Shown here piece after piece: positions 18,111 through 27,015 of a DNA stretch of 54,881 bases. Under the pieces are notes generated by a model. It searched no databases. It was not told the origin of the DNA and saw only the letters and a list, made by a program, of their open reading frames with translations. Made by a program: the position numbers and the translations under genes. The stretch is from NCBI GenBank assembly GCA_023475025.1, contig JAMCWB010000007.1, forward strand, positions 1 to 54,881, given 5' to 3'. The DNA is from Gammaproteobacteria bacterium. Its GTDB lineage: Bacteria > Pseudomonadota > Gammaproteobacteria > Pseudomonadales > Pseudomonadaceae. How positions within the stretch are numbered: the stretch's first letter is position 1; the number at the start of each line of letters is the position of its first letter.

Positions 18111-19628
18111 ATGACTATTGAGCAGAGCAGCGTCAGTGACTTTGCTGCACGACCGGAGCAGCATGCCGAGACCGGCTATCGGTTTGCCCGCCGCTTTGGT
18201 GTGCTGGCTGGCGACCTGCAGGATGACTGTCTGCAAGTCTACGTGCGCGCCGATTGTGACCCACAGGCATTGCTTGAGTTGCGTCGACGCGCGGGTCACC
18301 GCCTGCAGCCGGTATTGCTGGATGATGACAGCTTTGCGGCTCGTCTGCGTGATCGCTATGAGCGCTCGGCAAACGATGCCATGCAGTTTGTCGAAGGGCT
18401 GAGCGATGATGCTGACCTGATGTCAGTTGCCCAGTCGCTGTCCGAGCCGGAAGATCTGCTGGAGTCGCAGGATGAGGCGCCGATCATCCGTCTGATCAAC
18501 GCCCTGTTATCGGAAGCGGTCAAGGAAAACGCCTCGGACATCCATATCGAGCCCTTTGAAAACCGACTCTCGATTCGCATGCGTGTCGATGGTGTCTTGC
18601 GCGAGGTATTGGAACCGCCGCGAGCGCTGGCGCCGGTGATCGTCTCGCGGATCAAGGTCATGGCCAAGCTGGATATTGCCGAAAAACGCCTGCCACAGGA
18701 TGGCCGTATCGGCTTGCGGCTGGTTGGCCGGGCCGTGGATGTGCGGGTATCGACCTTACCTTCCGGGCATGGCGAACGTGTAGTGCTGCGCTTGCTCGAC
18801 AAGCAGGCCGGGCGGCTGGAATTACGCCAGCTGGGCATGTGCCAGGAACACTATGACGCCATGGAGCGGGTCATCGCCAGGCCGCACGGTATCGTTCTGG
18901 TAACCGGGCCGACTGGCTCCGGCAAGACCACAACATTGTATTCGGCGTTGATGCGGCTGAATGACCGTAGTCGCAACATCCTCACGGTGGAAGACCCGAT
19001 CGAGTATTACCTGGATGGCATCGGTCAGACGCAGATCAATACCAAGGTGGATATGACCTTTGCCCGTGGTTTACGGGCGATTTTGCGTCAGGATCCGGAC
19101 GTGGTCATGGTCGGGGAGATCCGCGATGTGGATACCGTACAGATTGCCATTCAGGCCAGTCTGACCGGCCACCTGGTTTTTTCTACCTTGCACACCAATA
19201 CGGCGGTGGGTGCCATTACCCGTCTGCGTGATATGGGGATCGAGCCTTTTCTGTTGTCGTCCACGCTCAATGGCGTGCTGGCACAACGTCTGGTGCGTAC
19301 CTTGTGCCCGGATTGTCGTGAAGCACACCAGGCCTCGGCCAGTGAGTGCCGTCTGATGGGGGTGGATGACAGCCAACCACCAACCTTGTACCGGGCGGTC
19401 GGTTGTGAGGCCTGCAACGGTTCGGGCTATCGTGGCCGAACAGGTATCTACGAGCTGATCGAAATTGATGACACCTTGCGTAACCTGATTCACGATGGAG
19501 CCAGCGAGCAGGCGATGGTCAAGCATGCCCGTCTGGGACAGATGGGTATTCGTCATGATGGTCTGCGCCGCGTTCTTGCGGGGCAGACCACCCTGGAAGA
19601 AGTATTGCGCGTAACGCGGGAAGACTGA
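18111..19628 (+). CDS. gspE: Type II secretion ATPase GspE
   Basis: A 505-residue cytoplasmic ATPase that powers pseudopilus assembly. The C-terminal domain has Walker [11 protein letters not shown] (~265-274), the Asp box VEDPIEY, Walker [10 protein letters not shown], the His box LVFSTLHTN and a tetracysteine zinc site (CPDC about 42 residues before CEAC). The N-terminal part (~1-140) contains the GspL-binding N1E/N2E region. The gene lies 9 bases after gspD. Confidence 0.96.
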   Translation: MTIEQSSVSDFAARPEQHAETGYRFARRFGVLAGDLQDDCLQVYVRADCDPQALLELRRRAGHRLQPVLLDDDSFAARLRDRYERSANDAMQFVEGLSDDADLMSVAQSLSEPEDLLESQDEAPIIRLINALLSEAVKENASDIHIEPFENRLSIRMRVDGVLREVLEPPRALAPVIVSRIKVMAKLDIAEKRLPQDGRIGLRLVGRAVDVRVSTLPSGHGERVVLRLLDKQAGRLELRQLGMCQEHYDAMERVIARPHGIVLVTGPTGSGKTTTLYSALMRLNDRSRNILTVEDPIEYYLDGIGQTQINTKVDMTFARGLRAILRQDPDVVMVGEIRDVDTVQIAIQASLTGHLVFSTLHTNTAVGAITRLRDMGIEPFLLSSTLNGVLAQRLVRTLCPDCREAHQASASECRLMGVDDSQPPTLYRAVGCEACNGSGYRGRTGIYELIEIDDTLRNLIHDGASEQAMVKHARLGQMGIRHDGLRRVLAGQTTLEEVLRVTRED

Positions 19629-19630
19629 GC

Positions 19631-20842
19631 ATGCCAGCCTTTGAATATGTCGCTCTGGATGCCGCGGGCAAAACCCGCAAGGGGGTCGAAGACGGGGACT
19701 CTTCGCGCCAGGTCAGGTCGCGGCTGCGTGACCAGGGCCTGATGCCGGTCTCGGTCGAGCAGGTGGCAGAAAGGGTCTCGGTCCTGCGACTGCCGGTTTT
19801 TCAGCGCCCGGTGAAACCCCTCGAGCTTGCCCTGGCAACGCGGCAAATGGCAACGCTGGCGCGTGCCGGTATGCCAATTGAAGAAGTGCTGGGTACTGTC
19901 GCCCGGCAGAGTGAAACCCAGCGTGTACGCACTACCTTGTCAGCTGTGCGTACAAGAGTCATGGAAGGCTTGCCACTGGCGCATGCGCTGAGTGAGTTTC
20001 CCTCGGTGTTTCCGGCGATCTACCGTACTACTATTGCCTCGGGGGAACAGGCGGGGCGACTGGATCTGGTGCTGGAGCGCCTGGCGGACAATGTCGAAGC
20101 GCAGAATGCCATGCGGCAAAAAATCCAGCTGGCGATGTTTTATCCAGCCACCCTGACGTTGGTAGCGATTCTGGTGACCGTGGCCCTGCTGACCTATGTG
20201 GTGCCTGAAGTGGTGCAGGTGTTTGCCGGCATGAACCAGGAGCTGCCCTGGCTGACAACTGCACTGATTGCTGTGAGTGATGCTTTGCGCAACTGGGGGC
20301 TGATCCTGCTCGGGCTGCTGGTCGCTGCTGTGGTTGCCATCCGCCATTTGCTCAAGCGCCCAGGATTTCGCTTTGCATGGGACAGGGCCTTGCTTCGCCT
20401 GCCCTTGATCGGCCGTCTGACGCGTGGTCTGAATACCGCACGTTTTGCCCGCACGCTGAATATTCTGGCCGGGAGCGGGGTCCCTCTGCTGGAGGCGCTC
20501 AATATGAGCGCCAGTGTGATTACCAATGCGCCGATGCGTGAGGCGGTTACCGATGCGGCGCGGCGGGTGCGGGAAGGGGCGGGTGTCGGCCACTCGCTGG
20601 AGCGCAGTGGTTACTTTCCACCGATGACGCTGAGCCTGATCAAAAGTGGGGAAAGCAGCGGCACCCTGGACGATATGCTCGATCGGGCCGCGGAAACCCA
20701 GGAGCGTGAACTGGAGTCGCGCATTGCCATGGTGATGGGGGTCTTTGAGCCCCTGTTGATCCTGGCGATGGGTGGTATTGTTCTCATCATCGTATTGGCC
20801 ATTTTGTTGCCAATTTTCGAACTCAACCAACTGGTCAACTGA
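19631..20842 (+). CDS. gspF: Type II secretion platform protein GspF
   Basis: A 403-residue polytopic inner-membrane protein with two repeated cytoplasmic helical domains (~70-165 and ~270-370). Three membrane helices lie near 170-195, 215-240 and 372-398. The N-terminus PAFEYVALDAAGKTRKG is the family hallmark. GspF forms the core of the assembly platform with GspE and GspL. It starts two bases after the gspE stop. Confidence 0.95.
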   Translation: MPAFEYVALDAAGKTRKGVEDGDSSRQVRSRLRDQGLMPVSVEQVAERVSVLRLPVFQRPVKPLELALATRQMATLARAGMPIEEVLGTVARQSETQRVRTTLSAVRTRVMEGLPLAHALSEFPSVFPAIYRTTIASGEQAGRLDLVLERLADNVEAQNAMRQKIQLAMFYPATLTLVAILVTVALLTYVVPEVVQVFAGMNQELPWLTTALIAVSDALRNWGLILLGLLVAAVVAIRHLLKRPGFRFAWDRALLRLPLIGRLTRGLNTARFARTLNILAGSGVPLLEALNMSASVITNAPMREAVTDAARRVREGAGVGHSLERSGYFPPMTLSLIKSGESSGTLDDMLDRAAETQERELESRIAMVMGVFEPLLILAMGGIVLIIVLAILLPIFELNQLVN

Positions 20843-20844
20843 AT

Positions 20845-21306
20845 ATGCTTACTTCTGTACAGACAACAACCGGGCGTCAGGGCGGTTTTACCCTGATTGA
20901 AGTGATGGTCGTGGTGGTTATTCTTGGCATTCTTGCGGCGGTGGTGGTGCCGCGGGTCATGGATCGTCCTGACCAGGCGCGTATCACCAAGGTACAGAAT
21001 GATATCCGAGCTATCGAGAGTGCGTTGAATATGTACCGTCTGGATAACTTCAATTACCCGACGACCGAGCAAGGGCTGCGGGCACTGGTTGTGCAGCCTA
21101 CCGGCGCTGATGCGCCGCGTAACTGGCGCCAGGGTGGTTATCTGGATCGTTTGCAGGCGGACCCCTGGGGTAACGATTACCAGTACATGCGTCCCGGGCG
21201 GGATGGGCGGGATTATGACGTCTTCAGTTATGGTGCTGACGGGCGCCCGGGTGGCGAGGGTGCCAATGCGGTGATCGGCAACTGGAATGCAGACCAGGCA
21301 CGCTGA
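20845..21306 (+). CDS. gspG: Major pseudopilin GspG
   Basis: A 153-residue type IV pilin-like protein. A short basic leader precedes the prepilin peptidase site GG^FTLIEVMVVVVILG, with Glu at +5. The C-terminal globular region has the LRALVVQPTG and DPWGNDYQY signatures and a calcium-loop-like DYDVFSYGADG end, typical of GspG. It is the main subunit of the pseudopilus. A prepilin peptidase gene is not in this window. It shares its last base with the gspH ATG. Confidence 0.96.
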   Translation: MLTSVQTTTGRQGGFTLIEVMVVVVILGILAAVVVPRVMDRPDQARITKVQNDIRAIESALNMYRLDNFNYPTTEQGLRALVVQPTGADAPRNWRQGGYLDRLQADPWGNDYQYMRPGRDGRDYDVFSYGADGRPGGEGANAVIGNWNADQAR

Positions 21307-21842
21307 TGGGCTGTGCCCGGCACTCAAAAGCAAGCAACCACGGCTTTACCATTCTGGAATTGCTGGTGGTGCTGTTATTGCTGGGCATTATCGTCAGCAT
21401 GGCCACTCTGGCGGTTGGCGATGGCGCTGATCGGAAGTTGCGCAGTGAGACTGAACGCCTTGTTGGCATGCTGCGCCTGGTGCGTGATGAGCAGATGATC
21501 ACCGGTGGGGGCGAACGGGCATTGGGTCTGCGCCCCGACGGCTACAGCTTGCTGGAACTGGTGATACTGGATGACGCCACCCGTGAGTGGCAGCCGGTAC
21601 AGGATCAGCAGCTGCAGCCCCGGGTGTTTGAGCAGGGTTTGCTGGAAGTGGTGCTGGAGCAGGAAGGCCGCCGCCGGCCATTGTCGCAGACCGGCAGTTG
21701 GGAGCCGCTCATACGCCTGGGCAATACCGGTGAAATGACACCGTCACAGATTATTCTCCAGGTACCCGGCAGGGACTTGCGGCAGGTGATTGATATCAGT
21801 CTGGATGGCCAGGTCGAGGTGATCAATGCGGCGCAGCGCTGA
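21306..21842 (+). CDS. gspH: Minor pseudopilin GspH
   Basis: A 178-residue prepilin with the cleavage motif HG^FTILELLVVLLLLG near residue 13 and the GspH-type body (RKLRSETERLVGMLRLVRDEQM, quoted here by its start RKLRSETERL). It is a minor pseudopilin of the type II tip complex. The start codon overlaps the gspG stop (TGATG), a sign of coupling, and the end overlaps gspI by 17 bases. Confidence 0.9.
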   Translation: MGCARHSKASNHGFTILELLVVLLLLGIIVSMATLAVGDGADRKLRSETERLVGMLRLVRDEQMITGGGERALGLRPDGYSLLELVILDDATREWQPVQDQQLQPRVFEQGLLEVVLEQEGRRRPLSQTGSWEPLIRLGNTGEMTPSQIILQVPGRDLRQVIDISLDGQVEVINAAQR

Positions 21843-22215
21843 GCGTGGTTTTACCTTGCTGGAAATACTGGTGGCCCTGACCGTGCTGGGTGTTGCACTG
21901 GCTGCTCTGGTCAAGAGTGGCTCGGATCATGCCCGTAACAGCGCTTATCTGCAGGAGCGCACCATGGCCCACTGGGCCGGCCAGAATGTGTTGGCAGAAT
22001 ATGAAACCGGTATGCGCCAGGCATCTCCTGGGCAGCGCAGCGGTCAGGCAGAAATGGGGCCGTACCGTTTCGGCTATCAGGTTGTGATCAGCAATTATTC
22101 ACCACAGGCTGCGCTGCCTTTGCCGGAGGTGCGACGGATTGATGTGCGCCTGTGGCTGGCGGAGCAGGGTGAAGCGCATCAGCGTGCCATGGTCAGCGGG
22201 TTTGTATTGCCATGA
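21826..22215 (+). CDS. gspI: Minor pseudopilin GspI
   Basis: A 129-residue prepilin with a very short leader (MRRSAERG) and the site G^FTLLEILVALTVLGVAL. The conserved MAHWAGQNVLAEYE segment at residues ~46-59 is typical of GspI. It nucleates the pseudopilus tip with GspJ and GspK. The gene overlaps gspH by 17 bases and gspJ by four (ATGA). Confidence 0.93.
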   Translation: MRRSAERGFTLLEILVALTVLGVALAALVKSGSDHARNSAYLQERTMAHWAGQNVLAEYETGMRQASPGQRSGQAEMGPYRFGYQVVISNYSPQAALPLPEVRRIDVRLWLAEQGEAHQRAMVSGFVLP

Positions 22216-22838
22216 ATGCTGACAAGCCGGCTCAGAAAGGTTTCACCCTGCTGGAGATCCTGATTGCACTGGCGGTCTTTGCGGTCATGAGCATCATGGC
22301 GCATCAGGGACTGCGGGCGGTGATGGACGCCAATCACATTACTCGCGAACAGTCGCAGCGCCTCGCTGATCTGCAGGTGACGCTGAGTGTGTTGGAGCGT
22401 GACCTGGCGCAAGTGATCAGCGCACGAACGCGTGATGAGTTTGGTGACCGTTTGCCGCCACTGCGGCTGCGTTCGGGTGGGGATGCCCTGCGCCTGGAGC
22501 TGGTACGTGCCGGGGCTGGTGGCGCTCAGCGTTTGCGACGTACCGCCTGGGTGTTGCATGAGCGGGGCCTGGAGCGGGAACTATGGCCCGGGGTCGATAT
22601 AGTCGATGTCGAAAGTATGCGCTTGCAACGCTTTGCCGATCTGGTCGATGAGGACGCGCAACTGGGCGTCAACAGTGGCTTCTATTTTCTGGTGCGCACC
22701 AGCAGTGGTATCGAGCGCCTTGAGTCGTGGCCACCGGTTGATGGCAGTGAAAGCGCACCCTTGCCGATGGCAATTGAGCTGGTGCTGGACCTGCCTCAGC
22801 TGGGCGAGGTGCGGCGCTTGATGGCGGTGGGGCTATGA
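22212..22838 (+). CDS. gspJ: Minor pseudopilin GspJ
   Basis: A 208-residue prepilin with the site KG^FTLLEILIALAVFAVM near residue 10 and the LERDLAQVISARTRDEFG region that marks GspJ. It is a partner of GspI and GspK in the tip complex. It overlaps both neighbours by four bases (ATGA at each junction), so translation is probably coupled along the minor pseudopilins. Confidence 0.92.
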   Translation: MNADKPAQKGFTLLEILIALAVFAVMSIMAHQGLRAVMDANHITREQSQRLADLQVTLSVLERDLAQVISARTRDEFGDRLPPLRLRSGGDALRLELVRAGAGGAQRLRRTAWVLHERGLERELWPGVDIVDVESMRLQRFADLVDEDAQLGVNSGFYFLVRTSSGIERLESWPPVDGSESAPLPMAIELVLDLPQLGEVRRLMAVGL

Positions 22839-23629
22839 AGCAGCAGCAAGGGGTTGCGCTGATCACTGCCCTGCTGGTCGTAGTGCTGGCGGCCAGTGCA
22901 GCAACCGCGATGGCGCTGCGTGGACAGGCTGATATGCGCCGCACCAGTGCTGTCTTTGAACGGGATATGTCACGGCATATCGCGCTGGGTGCGGAAAAAA
23001 TGGTGTTGCAGCTGCTGGAGCAGGTAGATGGGCCGGATGAGTTGATCTGGGATACCTGTCGCTCACCAAGCCTGCCTTTTGATGTTGACTCGGTGCGCTT
23101 GCAGGCCACCCTGGACGATATGCAATGCCGTTACAACCTGAACGCGCTGGCCGGTGCAGATGACGTTGAACAGGGTTATTTTGCTCGGCTGGTGGACCGG
23201 GTAGGGCAGGAAACCGGCGTCGATATGCCCAGTGGCGCGGCCCTGGCAGTGGCGGTGACTGACTGGATGAATGCCGAGTCTGATGATCCGCGTTACCGCC
23301 TGGAGCAACCGCCCAGGGTATCCGGCAACCGCAGCTTTTTGCTGGGCGCCGAGCTGGCCAGCTTGCCTGGCATGAGTGAAGAGGCCTGGCTGGCGCTGGC
23401 GCCCTATATAACGGCCTATCCTGGGCGGGCCAGTCCGATTGATATGCAGCGCAGTAGTGAATTGATGCAGGAAGTCTTTGCCGGCCGCTCCGCCGGTGAG
23501 CAGGCACCCTGGTTCATGCGCCTGCAGGTTGTGGCGGAGTTTGCTGATCGGCGTTTTTACCAGTGTACCCTGCTGGATGCCCCGAACGGCATTGTGGTCA
23601 TGCGCGAACAAACGGCTTGCGAGCCCTGA
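22835..23629 (+). CDS. gspK: Minor pseudopilin GspK
   Basis: A 264-residue protein, rather short for GspK. The N-terminus KQQQGVALITALLVVVLAA is the atypical prepilin site of GspK, which lacks Glu at +5. The large alpha domain is represented by the RYNLNAL and DWMNAESDDPRY stretches, the latter near a calcium-binding loop. GspK caps the pseudopilus. Overlap with gspJ is four bases. The small size suggests a trimmed globular domain rather than damage, since the frame is clean. Confidence 0.9.
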   Translation: MKQQQGVALITALLVVVLAASAATAMALRGQADMRRTSAVFERDMSRHIALGAEKMVLQLLEQVDGPDELIWDTCRSPSLPFDVDSVRLQATLDDMQCRYNLNALAGADDVEQGYFARLVDRVGQETGVDMPSGAALAVAVTDWMNAESDDPRYRLEQPPRVSGNRSFLLGAELASLPGMSEEAWLALAPYITAYPGRASPIDMQRSSELMQEVFAGRSAGEQAPWFMRLQVVAEFADRRFYQCTLLDAPNGIVVMREQTACEP

Positions 23630-23644
23630 GAAACGGACAAGATT

Positions 23645-24889
23645 ATGCTGATAGTGCTACTGCCGGATAACCTGCCAGTCCCGGTAACTGATACGGATGG
23701 CGAGACTGCGCCGACGGTGTGCTGGTGGCATATGGACCGCGATGGCAGCGTACTGGCGCAAGGTGTCGACAGCCTCGCTGATGTGCACGCACGCTTGCCG
23801 CAGGAGCGTGTGCGTGCCTTGGCGCCAGCAACCTCGGTCAGCCTGTACCGGGTCAACATGCCGGTACGCCGGGGGGCTGCCCTGCGTGCCGCCCTGCCCT
23901 ATGCGCTGGAAGACCAGCTGAGTGAAGACATCGAAGACCTGCACTTTGTTGCCGGGCCACGCACGGCAGATGACAAGCTGGTTGCCGCTGTCGTCAGCCA
24001 TGAACGGCTGGAAGAATGGCAGGCGCTTTTGCAGTTGCCGGGGTGGCGGCTCGAAGCAATTGTGCCGGCGCCACGGCTGTTTGCTGACCAGGCCCCGGAG
24101 CAGGGGCTGCGCTTGAGTCAATATGAATGGCCGGATGGTCAGCTACAGACCCTGGTTGCTGATGCCGACCAGGAGCCACAGTTGATGGAGCCGGAACTGG
24201 TTGAGTTCTGGCTGCAGCGTCGTCTGCATGCCGAGCCGGCGTTAGCTGTTGAACTGGCCGGTCTGTCGGCAGCGCAGCTCGGCCTCAGTGCTGGTGGTCA
24301 GGTCAGTGAGCGAGAAGGCCACACGCTGTCGTGGCCTGAATTGATGCGGCCGTTGCTGGGCACCAGTCCGGCATGCAACCTGTTGAGCGGGCCCTATGCC
24401 GCCAGTTTGGCAGCACCACCTTGGCGCAAGTTACGGCCGGTCATGGGGTTGGCTGCGGCTGTGGTGCTGCTGGCGTTGGCGCAGGTGACCCTTGAATGGC
24501 GGGCTCTGGACCGCGAGCGTGACCGCTTGCAGGTGCAGATGCTGCAAATTTTCGCCAATGCACTACCGACTACCCCGCCGGTAGACCCGGTTGAGCAGTT
24601 CCGCGCGGCACTCAGCGGCGGCACCGGCAGTTCGGCGGGGCCGAGCATGGGGCCTTTGATACATGACCTGCTGCACGTGGTGAGTGGTCATGACAATGCC
24701 CGGGTTGTCAGTCTGCGTGGCACCTTGACCGGGGTCGACCTTGAGCTGCAGGTAGCCTCCTTTGCCGAGCTGGAGAGTATTCGTGCTGCGCTGGCTGGCA
24801 AGGCAGGTGTCAGCGAAAGCCTGCAAGGAGCGGATTCAACCAGTGAAGGCGTCAGTGCCCGCTTGCGTGTACAGAGGAGTGAGTCATGA
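23645..24889 (+). CDS. gspL: Type II secretion protein GspL
   Basis: A 414-residue bitopic inner-membrane protein. The cytoplasmic actin-like region (~1-250) includes the ALPYALEDQLSEDIEDLHF segment, cited by its start ALPYALEDQL, which is a GspL hallmark. One membrane helix lies near 265-285 (VMGLAAAVVLLALAQV), followed by a periplasmic ferredoxin-like domain. GspL recruits the ATPase GspE to the membrane and pairs with GspM. It is 15 bases after gspK and overlaps gspM by four. Confidence 0.92.
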   Translation: MLIVLLPDNLPVPVTDTDGETAPTVCWWHMDRDGSVLAQGVDSLADVHARLPQERVRALAPATSVSLYRVNMPVRRGAALRAALPYALEDQLSEDIEDLHFVAGPRTADDKLVAAVVSHERLEEWQALLQLPGWRLEAIVPAPRLFADQAPEQGLRLSQYEWPDGQLQTLVADADQEPQLMEPELVEFWLQRRLHAEPALAVELAGLSAAQLGLSAGGQVSEREGHTLSWPELMRPLLGTSPACNLLSGPYAASLAAPPWRKLRPVMGLAAAVVLLALAQVTLEWRALDRERDRLQVQMLQIFANALPTTPPVDPVEQFRAALSGGTGSSAGPSMGPLIHDLLHVVSGHDNARVVSLRGTLTGVDLELQVASFAELESIRAALAGKAGVSESLQGADSTSEGVSARLRVQRSES

Positions 24890-25371
24890 GCGCATGGTGG
24901 TCGGGGCTCGCACCCCGTGAACGCATGATTGTCAGCGCCGGCCTGGTAGTTTTGGCCTTGCTGGTGTTGTGGCTGTGGGTCTGGGAGCCTTTGAGCAGTC
25001 AGCGCAGCAGCTTGCAGGCAGAAGTCAGTCGTCTGTCAACGGATGTGGCCTGGATGCAGCAGCAAGCTGATCAGGTGCGCCGGCGAGCCAGCCTGCAGCG
25101 TAACAACCCGGCACGTGAGAGTAATGGCTCTGTGCTGACGCTGTTGGAAGTCTCGGCCAATGCTGCCGGGATTCGCCAGCCGCTTGAACGGGTGCAGCCT
25201 GAATCCGAGGGCGCCCGCCTGTGGTTTGATGGAGTGGGCTTTGATGCTTTGGTCGCCTGGCTGGGTGAGCTCGAGCGCCGGCACGGTCTGCAAGTAAGCC
25301 AGCTGGCGGTCGATATGAGCAACGAGCCAGGCAAGGTCTCGGCTCGGGTACTGGTGGAGCCACGGCAATGA
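24886..25371 (+). CDS. gspM: Type II secretion protein GspM
   Basis: A 161-residue inner-membrane protein with one helix near residues 17-34 (VSAGLVVLALLVLWLWVW) followed by a coiled-coil-prone stretch and a periplasmic ferredoxin-like domain. The PRERMIVSAG start and the LxWLGELERRHGLQVSQLAV segment fit GspM. It stabilises GspL. Four-base overlaps join it to gspL and gspN. Confidence 0.9.
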   Translation: MSAWWSGLAPRERMIVSAGLVVLALLVLWLWVWEPLSSQRSSLQAEVSRLSTDVAWMQQQADQVRRRASLQRNNPARESNGSVLTLLEVSANAAGIRQPLERVQPESEGARLWFDGVGFDALVAWLGELERRHGLQVSQLAVDMSNEPGKVSARVLVEPRQ

Positions 25372-26120
25372 AAGCGCCTGGTATCAAACTGACACTCTGG
25401 CTGTCGTTGGCGGTCTATCTGCTGGCGCTGCTCTGGCAGTTACCGGCCAGTGTGGTCTGGCAGCGAGTAGCCCCCAGCCTGCCGGCAGAGGTGGAGTTGA
25501 CCGGCCTGAGTGGCACCCTGTGGCGTGGTCAGGTCGCACGTATGACGGTTGATCGGGTTGATCAGGGTGGCTTGCACTGGGACTGGCGGCCTGCCGGACT
25601 GTTGACTGGCAATATAGGGCTGGACTTGCTCTGGCTGCCGCGTAATGGTCAGGTGGCGGCCAAGCTGCTGTTAGGGCCAGGGCGTATCCGCTTGCAGGAT
25701 GTTCGCGGTGAACTTGATGCGGCAACCATGGCCGAGCTGAATCGGGCACCTTTTATCCTTGCGGGCAGCTGGTTGCTCGATGTGCCGCACCTTGATTTGG
25801 TCGATATGGATCATGTCTCTGCTGCTGAAGGTCGCCTGGTGTGGCAGGGTGCTGCAGGTGGCCTGCCACAACCCTTGGCACTGGGCAATCTGACAGCCAG
25901 CCTGGGGCACAATGATGGTTGGATGACGCTTGACCTGCAGGACCAGGGTGGGCCTTTGGGATTACAGGGTAATGCCCGTTGGCGGCCGGGCCAGGCAATG
26001 TATCTGGATACGCGCCTGCAGGCACGTCCTGATGCCGAGCCAGGACTGGCTGGAGGCTTGCAGATGCTGGGGCAGCCAGATACGCAGGGCTGGATTCACT
26101 GGCGGGCACAATTGCAGTAA
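25368..26120 (+). CDS. gspN: Type II secretion protein GspN
   Basis: A 250-residue protein with an N-terminal membrane anchor (~5-25) and a beta-rich periplasmic region containing LSGTLWRGQVARM, the GspN/T2SSN signature. GspN is present only in some type II systems and its role is not settled. It overlaps gspM by four bases and is followed nine bases later by a lipoprotein gene on the same strand. Confidence 0.9.
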   Translation: MKAPGIKLTLWLSLAVYLLALLWQLPASVVWQRVAPSLPAEVELTGLSGTLWRGQVARMTVDRVDQGGLHWDWRPAGLLTGNIGLDLLWLPRNGQVAAKLLLGPGRIRLQDVRGELDAATMAELNRAPFILAGSWLLDVPHLDLVDMDHVSAAEGRLVWQGAAGGLPQPLALGNLTASLGHNDGWMTLDLQDQGGPLGLQGNARWRPGQAMYLDTRLQARPDAEPGLAGGLQMLGQPDTQGWIHWRAQLQ

Positions 26121-26129
26121 AGGTGATTG

Positions 26130-26750
26130 ATGAAACAACTTTGGTGGATGGTAGTTGTTGGGATATTGGCTGGCTGTGCCAGCACAGGAAGCAGCCCGCG
26201 TATTGACCAGTCGCTGGCGGTCGAGGCGCGTGCCAAGCTGGGCATGGGGGTCTGTGACCGGCCCCTGGTCGAGCAGGTGAGGCGCTCTGGCGACCCCCAG
26301 CTCTATCAGGAGGCGGCTTTTGCTTGCCTGCAACAGGCCAATCTGCAGCTCACCGAACGCCTTATCGAGGGCTACCGGGAAGACTTTGTTGACCTTGAGC
26401 ACGCTGATTACAGCGAGTACCTATGGGCGCTGGCAGGCGTATTGCGGTTTGAGCTTGAAGAGGGCGATGACCGTCAGCGGCTGGAGACCGGGCGGGCAGC
26501 CCATGAGCGCCTGGTTCGCTTTGTACGTAACTACCCCGGTTCCCGTTACCGGCAGGATGTCGCTCCCCGACTGGAAGAGATTCACGAGGGCATGGCGCGC
26601 TCGGAGTACCGGCTGGCACGTTTTGCCGCGGAAAACGGTAATCCGGTTGAAGCCCGAACGCGAATGGAGTACGTCATCAGTGCTTATCCTCGGAGTTCGG
26701 CAGCGGCTGATGCACGCGTCTGGCTTGAGCGCCTGAACGGGGCAAGCTGA
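26130..26750 (+). CDS. Repeat-containing lipoprotein at the end of the gsp operon
   Basis: A 206-residue protein starting at the ATG 26,130 with AGGTGA upstream. The signal peptide ends in lipobox ILAGC (Cys16), and residue +2 is not Asp, so outer-membrane sorting is expected. The body is alpha-helical with two or three TPR-like helix pairs, including FVRNYPGSRYRQDVAPRLEEI and the BamD/YbgF-like AENGNPVEARTRMEYVISAYPRS, named here by their starts FVRNYPGSRY and AENGNPVEAR. I do not recognise it as a named gene. Its place nine bases after gspN makes a role in secretin assembly (pilotin-like) plausible, but that is inference. Confidence 0.78.
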   Translation: MKQLWWMVVVGILAGCASTGSSPRIDQSLAVEARAKLGMGVCDRPLVEQVRRSGDPQLYQEAAFACLQQANLQLTERLIEGYREDFVDLEHADYSEYLWALAGVLRFELEEGDDRQRLETGRAAHERLVRFVRNYPGSRYRQDVAPRLEEIHEGMARSEYRLARFAAENGNPVEARTRMEYVISAYPRSSAAADARVWLERLNGAS

Positions 26751-27015
26751 GGCCTGTTATGGAGCCCCGGGGGGATTGTGTGCCCACAATCTGTGCACAG
26801 CCAGGTCAGCCGGCAGGCGCAGCAGGTTGACGCTGGTGTTGAGCAGTGATCTTGCGACGTTTTATTGCAAGTTGTTGATTTTAAAAGATTTTTAATTGAT
26901 CAAAAAACATACAATCTGACTCGCAGCCCCATAACCTGTAGCTTTCATGGCGATCGGGCTTCGCTTTCCACAAGCTTATCCACAGATTTTGTGGATAGCT
27001 TGTGGTAGCGCCGGT
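26751..27015. other. Intergenic region between the gsp operon and rdgC
   Basis: The 265 bases contain a short hairpin (GATTGTG 26,774-26,780 with CACAATC 26,785-26,791) that may end the gsp transcript, then an AT-rich stretch (~26,860-26,920), then the DnaA-box palindrome listed separately. No gene is seen. Confidence 0.55.
26968..27005. repeat. Palindrome holding an inverted pair of DnaA-box-like sites
   Basis: The left arm CCACAAGCTTATCCACA and right arm TGTGGATAGCTTGTGG flank a five-base spacer and pair except for one extra base. The left arm includes the exact DnaA consensus TTATCCACA (26,976-26,984); the right arm gives CTATCCACA on the minus strand, one mismatch. It sits 11 bases beyond the rdgC stop and beside AT-rich DNA. 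It could be a DnaA site or only an rdgC terminator hairpin; no T run follows on the minus strand. Confidence 0.6.
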
